Source: Candidatus Nitrosopumilus sp.
GTDB taxonomy: Archaea > Thermoproteota > Nitrososphaeria > Nitrososphaerales > Nitrosopumilaceae
NCBI GenBank assembly: GCA_029861085.1
Contig: JAOUAE010000095.1
Location: 1 to 5,323, forward strand
Direction of reading: 5' to 3'
Length of the DNA: 5,323 nucleotides
Position numbers and translations under genes: made by a program. Each line of letters starts with the position of its first letter. Position 1 is the first letter of the stretch. Shown here piece by piece: positions 1-4,975 of the stretch. The notes below the pieces were generated by a model. That model was given only the letters and a program-made list of their open reading frames with translations. It was not told where the DNA came from and searched no databases.

Positions 1-1
1 G

Positions 2-79
2 AATTATGGTTCTAGATTAGCATTACCCAGATTGAACACATTAACTACTTTAGTAGGAAGACTGGAAAACGCATCGTGA
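2..79 (+). CDS. C-terminal end of an unidentified upstream protein (partial)
   Basis: This frame is open from the window edge to a TGA at 77-79 and gives 25 residues ending in LTTLVGRLENAS. The other two plus frames are closed early here (TAG at 13-15 and at 17-21). Its stop codon overlaps the GTG start of the ABC ATPase in the four bases GTGA (76-79), the classic arrangement of translationally coupled genes. That overlap is the main reason to believe it is the tail of a real gene. The fragment is too short to assign a family. Its position suggests it belongs to the same operon as the exporter and could be a regulator or accessory protein for it, but that is inference only. Confidence 0.6.
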   Translation, partial: NYGSRLALPRLNTLTTLVGRLENAS

Positions 80-1014
80 ATTGCATTTCTGCTAAAAACC
101 TTTCAAAATCCTATGGATCTTTAAGGGCAGTCAATGAAATTAATCTAACTGTAAAACCAGGTCAGGTCTTTGGATTTTTAGGCCCAAATGGGGCTGGAAA
201 ATCTACTGCAATAAAACTACTGACAACATTAATTCCTCCTTCAAAGGGATCTCTTTCCATTCTTGGAGTAGATGCTATCAAAAATCCACTTGATGTGCGT
301 CATAAGATAGGGGTTGTCTTACAGCAGCCAAGCTACGAGCCAACTCTCTCAGTCGAAAAGTCCCTTGAAAAATATGGAATGATGTGGGATGTACCAAAAG
401 ATGAGAGAATAAAAAGGATGGAGCAGCTAATTCAGGACTTTGATCTAAGTGAAATCAGAAAGAAAAGAAATGAGGATCTCTCAATTGGCCAAAGAAGACG
501 AGTCCAAGTTGCACGGGAATTTATGCATGATATGGATTTACTATTTCTTGATGAACCAACTGTAGGTTTGGATCCTAGTGCAAGAAGAAAATTACTAGAC
601 TATCTAAAAAACAAGGTAAGTACTGGACTGACCATCTTTTACACTACCCATGTATTGACTGAAGCTGAATATCTATGCGATGAGATTGCAATTATTGATA
701 AAGGTAAAATCCTTACAGTAGATTCACCCGATTCACTAAAAACTAAATATGGAAAAGAAAAAACAATAAAAATTCACATCACTACTAAAGAAGATAAAAT
801 TTCTCAAGTTCTATCAGGCATCAAAGATTGTAAAATAGACTTTAACAGTGGAACCAACATTACCATACATTCTCATGAATCAGAGCTGGTCTTACTCCAA
901 GTTCTAAAGGCTCTCAATGAAAATGAGATTGAAATTGAAGATCTCTCTGCAGTGCCAACAAATCTTGAAGAAATATTTCTAAAAATGGTGGAGGATAATG
1001 CATCCAATCGTTAG
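76..1014 (+). CDS. ABC transporter ATP-binding protein, DrrA/daunorubicin-resistance type
   Basis: This is the ATPase subunit that powers an ABC-2 type exporter from the cytoplasmic face of the membrane. All nucleotide-binding motifs are intact: Walker A GPNGAGKST (36-44), Q-loop glutamine in VVLQQ (80-84), signature LSIGQ (135-139), Walker B LLFLDEP with catalytic Glu160, D-loop GLD (164-166), and the switch histidine in TTH (His192). The roughly 100 residues after the H-loop form a C-terminal extension of the kind seen in DrrA-like ATPases (DUF4162-like), ending in NLEEIFLKMVED. At 312 residues the length is normal for the family. The start is GTG at 76: it overlaps the TGA of the preceding gene, the frame has a TAG at 13-15, and no ATG lies between. 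The 3' end overlaps the permease gene by 17 bases. The substrate cannot be read from the sequence; 'daunorubicin resistance' is a family label, not a demonstrated role. Confidence 0.95.
   Translation: MNCISAKNLSKSYGSLRAVNEINLTVKPGQVFGFLGPNGAGKSTAIKLLTTLIPPSKGSLSILGVDAIKNPLDVRHKIGVVLQQPSYEPTLSVEKSLEKYGMMWDVPKDERIKRMEQLIQDFDLSEIRKKRNEDLSIGQRRRVQVAREFMHDMDLLFLDEPTVGLDPSARRKLLDYLKNKVSTGLTIFYTTHVLTEAEYLCDEIAIIDKGKILTVDSPDSLKTKYGKEKTIKIHITTKEDKISQVLSGIKDCKIDFNSGTNITIHSHESELVLLQVLKALNENEIEIEDLSAVPTNLEEIFLKMVEDNASNR
987..994 (+). promoter_or_regulatory. Shine-Dalgarno-like site for the permease gene
   Basis: The string GGTGGAGG lies inside the end of the ATPase gene, just before the ATG at 998. GGAGG (990-994) is complementary to the CCTCC of the 16S rRNA 3' end but is only 3 bases from the start. 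GGTG (987-990) is 7 bases away, a more usual spacing. It is the only clear ribosome binding site in the window and supports ATG 998 as the permease start. It fits internal initiation within a polycistronic message. Confidence 0.6.
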
Positions 1015-1759
1015 ACTAGTAAACAGAAATCTCACAATCTCATTAAATCCTGGATTTCTGATTTGGCAGATCATATTTCCATTAATCTACATTTTTGTCG
1101 CAGGTTTTGCCTATACTTCATTAATCAAGGAAGTTCCATTTGGAGACAAGGATCTTGCATATCCCGCATTTTTGGCATCAGGAATGATTGGATTTAACAT
1201 TATGAATAGTACTCTTGTGTCTGGAATAATAATCTGGAATGATCGTAGGCACGGGATGTTTGAGCAAATCATGTCAGGGCCATTTACCCGGGCCCATTAT
1301 GTATTCAGCAATATCGTCACCATTGGAATTGTTGGTCTGATTAGTGCTACACTGATTGCATTTGTAGGATATCCAGTATTTTTTGAATCAGTCGAATTTT
1401 CTCTATTTACAATTCCAATGATAGTTTTTGCAGCAATTACAGGCTCAGTTTTATTTGGTTCTATTGCCTCTATAATTTCAACTAGAATACGCTCAAGTGA
1501 AGGATTCAATGTAATTATCAATACTGCATTTCTCTTCTTTGCCTTTGTCAGTACTGCATTTTATCCTGCAGAAGGAGCGCCTGAACCACTGGCAAGTGTT
1601 TTCTATGTAAATCCTTTAACTTATCTCGTTGATGTAGTAAGAGCAGGAATTTTTGGCAATATTACTGAATTTGTAATTGTTGAAATGGGGGTTTTAGCTG
1701 TTCTTGCATCCGTTCTGTTTATTGTTGCAACTAAGCTGTTAACAAGATTAGATTTCTAA
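998..1759 (+). CDS. ABC-2 type transporter permease (DrrB-like)
   Basis: This is the membrane subunit of the exporter and the partner of the ATPase encoded immediately upstream. Its 253 residues and six hydrophobic segments are typical of ABC-2 permeases. The segments lie at roughly residues 18-40, 55-80, 104-128, 134-160, 171-190 and 224-246, with the N-terminus expected in the cytoplasm. The cytoplasmic stretch after segment 2 (GMFEQIMSGPFTR, 86-98) matches the place where this family carries its coupling sequence of the type 'G-x-x-E-x-x-x-x-x-P'. The segment YVNPLTYLVDVVRAGIFG (203-220) is the hallmark C-terminal motif of DrrB-like proteins. The ATG at 998 lies inside the ATPase gene and has a Shine-Dalgarno-like GGTGGAGG before it. 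The stop (1757-1759) lies within the last codons of the convergent minus-strand gene. Substrate unknown. Confidence 0.93.
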   Translation: MHPIVRLVNRNLTISLNPGFLIWQIIFPLIYIFVAGFAYTSLIKEVPFGDKDLAYPAFLASGMIGFNIMNSTLVSGIIIWNDRRHGMFEQIMSGPFTRAHYVFSNIVTIGIVGLISATLIAFVGYPVFFESVEFSLFTIPMIVFAAITGSVLFGSIASIISTRIRSSEGFNVIINTAFLFFAFVSTAFYPAEGAPEPLASVFYVNPLTYLVDVVRAGIFGNITEFVIVEMGVLAVLASVLFIVATKLLTRLDF

Positions 1760-2497
1760 CTTTTCTTTGAATTTTTTAAACAGCTCATTGACATTGCTTA
1801 TTGTTTTTAATTCCTCATAGTCTATCAAGTCTAAATTTGGAATTACACAATGTCCCCCAATAACACCTGGAAACATTTTTGGTCTGTTTCCTAAAAATTC
1901 TTGAATTTCATCTGAAAACTTCCACATCTCATCAAAATCAATTCCTTCCTTCTCACAAATCATCTTAGTTATTTGGGCATAGTTAATTAGCCAACCATAG
2001 TAGGTGGTATCTACTAGAATTTTTGCAAGTTCTGCAGTTTTTGTTGTTGACATCCAATCTATCTTTTCAAATCTTTTTTCCAAATTCTTTTTAATTTTAG
2101 GATCTAATTGTTTATCATCTGATGAAATAAATTTTGTATATTTTTTAATGTCCTCAAGAAATCTTTTATGCACTCCACGGACTGGCGAATATAAAACAGG
2201 CACTTTGGATTTTTCTTGAATGTGTTTTGTCGTTCCAGGTTTTACTGTTGAATGAACTAGAACTGCCTGCAAACCTTCAATTTTGTTAATCCAATTCAGT
2301 GCAATGTCTGTAAATTCTCCCAGTTCTCCTGATAGGCAAATATGAAGATATTCTGGGTTCTCAATGATGCTATTTTTTGAATAATTCTTGCACTTTGAGA
2401 CATCTATGTCAATTCCAACACAATCAAAGTTTTTTTCTACAAGTAAATTGAATATTGTTTCTCCAACTTCCCCCATTCCCAAAATAATATCTGTCAT
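1748..2497 (-). CDS. Short UDP-glucose/GDP-mannose dehydrogenase-like protein lacking the UDP-binding domain
   Basis: This 249-residue protein belongs to the nucleotide-sugar 6-dehydrogenase superfamily, whose members oxidise UDP- or GDP-sugars to uronic acids with NAD+. Visible elements in order: Rossmann motif GMGEVG (7-12) with an acidic strand end GIDID (28-32) favouring NAD; HSTVKPGTT (82-90), matching the family STVPPGTT; YSPVRG (103-108), where most members have SPE; the helix AELAK with candidate catalytic Lys159; and PGVIGGHCVIP (210-220) with candidate nucleophile Cys217. It stops about 30 residues after the cysteine, so the C-terminal nucleotide-sugar domain is absent (usual length about 400-450). 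By hand alignment, the SPE glutamate is Val106, the asparagine four after the lysine is Asp163, and the aspartate four after the cysteine is Asn221. The start is ATG at 2497, where the Rossmann strand begins; a longer in-frame start at 2605 would lie inside the tRNA gene. It may act on a different substrate, or not be a dehydrogenase. Confidence 0.85.
   Translation of the reverse strand: MTDIILGMGEVGETIFNLLVEKNFDCVGIDIDVSKCKNYSKNSIIENPEYLHICLSGELGEFTDIALNWINKIEGLQAVLVHSTVKPGTTKHIQEKSKVPVLYSPVRGVHKRFLEDIKKYTKFISSDDKQLDPKIKKNLEKRFEKIDWMSTTKTAELAKILVDTTYYGWLINYAQITKMICEKEGIDFDEMWKFSDEIQEFLGNRPKMFPGVIGGHCVIPNLDLIDYEELKTISNVNELFKKFKEKLEI
1761..1777 (+). terminator. T-rich tract, probable terminator of the ABC operon
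   Basis: Directly after the permease stop there are 17 bases of which 13 are T (a T4 run, a T3 run and a T6 run). Archaeal transcription commonly ends at such U-rich tracts without needing a hairpin. The tract lies inside the 3' end of the convergent minus-strand coding region. A 7-base inverted repeat (AGCTGTT 1734-1740, AACAGCT 1779-1785) flanks it and both stop codons, but its 38-base loop makes a classic hairpin terminator doubtful. Confidence 0.45.
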
Positions 2498-2566
2498 TGT
2501 GCCTAATTTCAAAAAAACTATCTGTGTAATATTCGTGTACCAAATATCATCTATTTTTAAACAAAG
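2498..2566 (-). promoter_or_regulatory. Spacer between tRNA-Gln and the short dehydrogenase-like gene; possible promoter and tRNA terminator
   Basis: Read on the minus strand, this 69-base spacer begins just after the tRNA 3' end. It contains an AT-rich TATA-like stretch TTTAAAAATA (about 2552-2561) and a second candidate GAATATTA (about 2527-2534). A T7 run (2511-2517) could stop tRNA transcription or could simply lie in the leader of the next gene. No Shine-Dalgarno site is evident before ATG 2497. Whether the gene has its own promoter or is read through from the tRNA or DUF354 gene cannot be settled from sequence. Confidence 0.3.
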
Positions 2567-2639
2567 TAGCCCGGCCCAGACTCGAACTGGGGTCAAAGGC
2601 TTCAAAGGCCTCTATGCTTGACCGCTACACTACCGGGCT
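2567..2639 (-). tRNA. trnQ: tRNA-Gln, anticodon UUG (reads CAA)
   Basis: A complete cloverleaf of 73 bases can be drawn on the minus strand. The acceptor stem is AGCCCGG/CCGGGCT (7 pairs) and the discriminator is A at 2567. The D stem is GTGT/GCAT with G18-G19 in the loop. The anticodon stem is GAGGC/GCCTT with loop CTTTGAA, which puts TTG at 2603-2605. The variable loop is the 4 bases TGAC, and the T arm is CCCAG-TTCGAGT-CTGGG. There is no intron and no encoded CCA. The A1-U72 pair is typical of archaeal tRNA-Gln, where it is an identity element for the GatDE amidotransferase that makes Gln-tRNA from Glu-tRNA; bacterial tRNA-Gln usually has U1-A72. This is one of the better taxonomic clues in the window. 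Confidence 0.97.
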
Positions 2640-2671
2640 GCTAAATCGAGCACTTTCATTCCCTTAATGAA

Positions 2672-2684
2672 CTTTTTATTTGAA
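2672..2684 (-). promoter_or_regulatory. Candidate TATA box for tRNA-Gln
   Basis: On the minus strand the AT-rich stretch TCAAATAAAAAG is centred about 38 bases before the tRNA 5' end. With the usual 25-base archaeal TATA-to-start distance this would give a short leader of about a dozen bases that RNase P could remove. The match to the consensus is only approximate. Confidence 0.35.
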
Positions 2685-2691
2685 TCTGACT

Positions 2692-2709
2692 CTTAAAACT
2701 AAATTAAAA
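2692..2709 (-). terminator. T-rich tract after the DUF354 gene
   Basis: On the minus strand the bases right after the TAG stop (2710-2712) contain three short T runs (TTTT, TTT, TTTT) in about 18 bases. This is a plausible but weak archaeal U-tract terminator. The same stretch could also contribute AT-rich promoter sequence for the tRNA downstream. Confidence 0.3.
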
Positions 2710-3738
2710 CTATTCATCAATTATTTTGATTAATTTTTGTATGGGATCTTCCATTTGCTTTACAATTCTTCTGGCCTTTTTTTGACTTTCTTTGTTTGAT
2801 GATTTAAAAATTTTCTTAATTTGATTGGAAATCTTATTTGGATTTGTTTCTCTTTTTATCAAAGATTTTTTTACCAAGAAATTTTCAATCATATTTGGAA
2901 CTGCATTATATGATATTGTTGGAATTCCCATTAAGGCAGACTCTGCAGTCATAGTCCCGCCAGATCCTATGAAAATATCTGTATTGTTTAACAAATGTTT
3001 TCCATCAAATGACATTTTTACGATTTTTATCTTTTTACCAATTATTTTTTGTAAATTCTTAATTTGTTCAGTATATCTTCCCAAGATTACAATATTTTCG
3101 TCTCCATATTCTTTTAGAACTTTCTTAATTATTGGAATGATTTTGCTTGATTTTGACGTGTATGATGCTTCTTCTTCTTCTATTCTTATCAAAATATTTT
3201 TTCTATTATTTTTCTTAAATGGCAATGCTGCTTTTTCATTAATTTTTCTTTGTATGGTAACAACTGCATCAATTGCTTTGTATTGAATGATATTTTTTTT
3301 ATCAATTCCATATTTTGAAAACTCATTTTTTGGAATAATATGAGGAATTAGCAATTTTTGAATTAATGGCAGTGTTAATCGCATAACTGCATCAGCATGT
3401 GGAGAATCACAAAATACTATGTGTTTTATTCCTAATCCAAATGAAATCCTTGCTGCTTCAGGAGAACAAAAACTAATAACAATATCCGGAGAAAACACCT
3501 TGATTTTTTTTGATAGTTTTTCTATTCTGTCTATGCTGGCTTTGAGCTTAGTTTTTTTATCTCCTCCGCCATGTTTTCCAACAAAAACAAGGTCAAAATT
3601 ACGTATTTTTGCTAATTTTGAAACTTCATCATAATTTCTAGAAGTACACAAAAGATCATGTTTTTCTCCTAATTTTTCAACAATTGATTCAGAAAACAAT
3701 AATTGTTTTGGTGTAAGAATATCTATCCATATTTTCAA
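2710..3738 (-). CDS. DUF354 family protein (GT-B glycosyltransferase / UDP-GlcNAc 2-epimerase-like fold)
   Basis: The 342-residue protein opens with MKIWIDI, the characteristic N-terminus of DUF354 proteins. It carries their other landmarks: the HGG segment (56-58), PDIVISFCSPEAARISFGLG (84-103) followed by IVFCDSPHA (107-115), and near the C-terminus IFIGSGGTMTAESALMGIPT (255-274), the glycine-rich donor-site-like motif shared with GT-B enzymes. Length is normal for the family. Biochemical function is not established; family members often sit among surface-polysaccharide genes and are presumed to act on nucleotide sugars in the cytoplasm. The start is TTG at 3738: it gives exactly the family N-terminus, and the first in-frame ATG would remove it. 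No Shine-Dalgarno site is visible. The mid-region motif Y-x-G-x-x-E that I recall from other members appears degenerate here (YKAIDA, 153-158). The gene is very AT-rich in places (14 G+C in 60 bases at 2761-2820, against 22 in 60 at 1321-1380 in the permease). Confidence 0.85.
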   Translation of the reverse strand: MKIWIDILTPKQLLFSESIVEKLGEKHDLLCTSRNYDEVSKLAKIRNFDLVFVGKHGGGDKKTKLKASIDRIEKLSKKIKVFSPDIVISFCSPEAARISFGLGIKHIVFCDSPHADAVMRLTLPLIQKLLIPHIIPKNEFSKYGIDKKNIIQYKAIDAVVTIQRKINEKAALPFKKNNRKNILIRIEEEEASYTSKSSKIIPIIKKVLKEYGDENIVILGRYTEQIKNLQKIIGKKIKIVKMSFDGKHLLNNTDIFIGSGGTMTAESALMGIPTISYNAVPNMIENFLVKKSLIKRETNPNKISNQIKKIFKSSNKESQKKARRIVKQMEDPIQKLIKIIDE

Positions 3739-3801
3739 GTAATTTCGTAATTATGGTAAGTTCAATAAGTTTTTCTTAGTCTATTACTAGCTGTAAATGT
3801 A
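3739..3801. promoter_or_regulatory. Divergent intergenic region with two weak back-to-back promoters
   Basis: These 63 bases separate the TTG of the minus-strand DUF354 gene from the ATG of the plus-strand dehydrogenase-like gene, so both promoters must lie here or inside the genes. For the minus gene, CTTATTGAA (3761-3769) sits about 27 bases before the TTG. For the plus gene, the AT-rich AAGTTTTTCTTAG (3767-3779) sits about 29 bases before the ATG. Both spacings suit leaderless or nearly leaderless transcripts, which are common in archaea, and neither start has a Shine-Dalgarno site. The two candidate boxes adjoin, so the genes might share or compete for factors. A short direct repeat, GTAATT at 3739-3744 and 3747-3752, lies beside the TTG. 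Confidence 0.4.
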
Positions 3802-4953
3802 ATGGGGGGAGCAAAAGTTGTTGTTTATGGTCTAAGTACAGAAGGATACACTATTGCATCTCAAATGGCAATTAAAGGCGCTGATGTTTACATTATAGAT
3901 GAATCAACTCCATCAGCAATTTCACTTAAAGCAGAAATAGCTAAAACTTATCCAAACGTATCTTCACTAAAAGAGGATGAACCTCTCTTGGCTATGGAAC
4001 CAATTGATGTGGCAATTTCTAAAGCTCAATATCTTTTCTTTACTCCAAGAATTAGAAAAACAGGACAAGATATTAAAACTGAAATTCATTCGAAATTTAA
4101 AGATGCAACAACGTCACTAAAAAAAAATAGTTCAGTAATTTTTACTCTTCCAACAGGATTTGGAGGCAACAATGAAAATATTTCATTGTTAGAGCATGTA
4201 ACAGGTCTTGAAACAGGAAAGCATATTTCGTATTATTATTATCCATTAGAAGATCTAAAAGAAGAACCAAAAATTATTGGCTCTTTTAATGGAAAAGAAG
4301 ATCCTGTATTATCTGAACTACTCACAGTAGGTAAAAAGAAGAAAAAATTTGTAGCTATCTCATCATCAGAACATTTTCATGCTATAGATGTACTCTCCAG
4401 ATTTTCTAGTTTGTGTAGTGTTTTGGAAGTTTGTAAATATGCTCAAGACGAAATAACAAAAAATGATCTTTCCTCAGATGATTTTCAGGAAATATTTCTT
4501 GACAATATGGTTAGCGGACTGTTTGATTTAAAATCTCTAGGCTCGTCCTTTGAGGGTGCTAACACTCTCATGTATTTAATCAATGGAAGTGTTAAAGGAA
4601 TTGACGGATACATAAAACGATTAATTGATGAAATTCGTTTAACACTAAAGAAAAATGATCTAAAAGCAAGTAGAACCAAAATTGCATTATATTGGACACT
4701 TGATCAGCATGCAATGCGTGGAGATAAAATAGAAATGCTTCAAAATTTGACATCTCGATTGCGTGATTACATAGGTGATGTTGAAGCTTATGAAGATCTA
4801 AACTTTGATCTATTCCATAATGACAAAACTACAATTGTTGTAGCATGTTCAAAATCTGATTTTGATAGTATTGAAAAAAACAAACAAGATTCTGATTTAA
4901 TAATAGTCAAAGCTAATCCTTTGTGTGAAACAATTCAAAATAGTATAAATTAG
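3802..4953 (+). CDS. UDP-glucose dehydrogenase-like protein with a degenerate active site
   Basis: I found no familiar named family at first sight, but the 383 residues follow the three-domain plan of UDP-glucose/GDP-mannose dehydrogenases. N-terminal Rossmann part: VVVYGLSTEG (6-15, G-x-S-x-x-G) with acidic Asp33-Glu34 ending strand 2. Residues 108-150 run parallel to the family stretch 'LK-x-G-x-x-V-I-x-S-T-V-P-P-G-T-T-E ... SGL-x-x-G ... SPE', here VIFTLPTGFG, then GLETGK, then YYPLE. A helical middle follows (about 186-285). The C-terminal domain KIALYWTLDQHAMRGDK (293-309) then DVEAYEDL (326-333) resembles 'V-x-G-x-x-(Y/F)-K-x-x-x-D-D-x-R-E-S ... V-x-x-Y-D-P'. By hand alignment the catalytic lysine is Asp196, the following asparagine is Arg200, and no cysteine lies where GGxC is expected (near 247-262). 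It may bind NAD or a nucleotide sugar without being a dehydrogenase. The ATG at 3802 starts right before the Rossmann strand. It lies 22 bases upstream of grpE on the same strand, so probably co-transcribed. Confidence 0.75.
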   Translation: MGGAKVVVYGLSTEGYTIASQMAIKGADVYIIDESTPSAISLKAEIAKTYPNVSSLKEDEPLLAMEPIDVAISKAQYLFFTPRIRKTGQDIKTEIHSKFKDATTSLKKNSSVIFTLPTGFGGNNENISLLEHVTGLETGKHISYYYYPLEDLKEEPKIIGSFNGKEDPVLSELLTVGKKKKKFVAISSSEHFHAIDVLSRFSSLCSVLEVCKYAQDEITKNDLSSDDFQEIFLDNMVSGLFDLKSLGSSFEGANTLMYLINGSVKGIDGYIKRLIDEIRLTLKKNDLKASRTKIALYWTLDQHAMRGDKIEMLQNLTSRLRDYIGDVEAYEDLNFDLFHNDKTTIVVACSKSDFDSIEKNKQDSDLIIVKANPLCETIQNSIN

Positions 4954-4975
4954 CTAGATTGCTATTTCTGTTGAA

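Noticed and set aside
1297..1521. Minus-strand open frame of 74 codons inside the permease
   Set aside because: It is a shadow of the permease membrane segments with no family features or initiation signal. The minus frame at 4485-4679 inside the dehydrogenase-like gene is rejected for the same reason.
2498..2605. An N-terminal extension of the short dehydrogenase-like gene, starting at ATG 2605 on the minus strand
   Set aside because: The extra 36 codons would begin in the anticodon of tRNA-Gln and run through its 3' half and the spacer. The Rossmann fold starts exactly at ATG 2497, so the extension is a reading-frame accident.
2388..2621. Plus-strand open frame of 77 codons covering the start of the dehydrogenase-like gene and most of the tRNA
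   Set aside because: It is antisense to a well-supported gene and a tRNA, has no recognisable domain, and ends in translated tRNA sequence.
2567..2639. tRNA-Gln as an integration (att) site
   Set aside because: No copy of the tRNA 3' end occurs elsewhere in the window and no integrase is encoded, so there is no evidence beyond the presence of a tRNA.
3164..3180. CTT/TCT-rich run (GATGCTTCTTCTTCTTC) on the plus strand as a microsatellite
   Set aside because: It encodes the short glutamate run EEEE of the DUF354 protein on the minus strand and is explained by coding.
2825..3286. Plus-strand open frame of 153 codons opposite the DUF354 gene
   Set aside because: It is Phe/Ile/Ser-rich, as expected from the complement of a Lys/Asn/Ile-rich AT-rich gene, while the minus strand carries clear DUF354 motifs. 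The same applies to the plus frames at 2004-2219 and 3419-3634.
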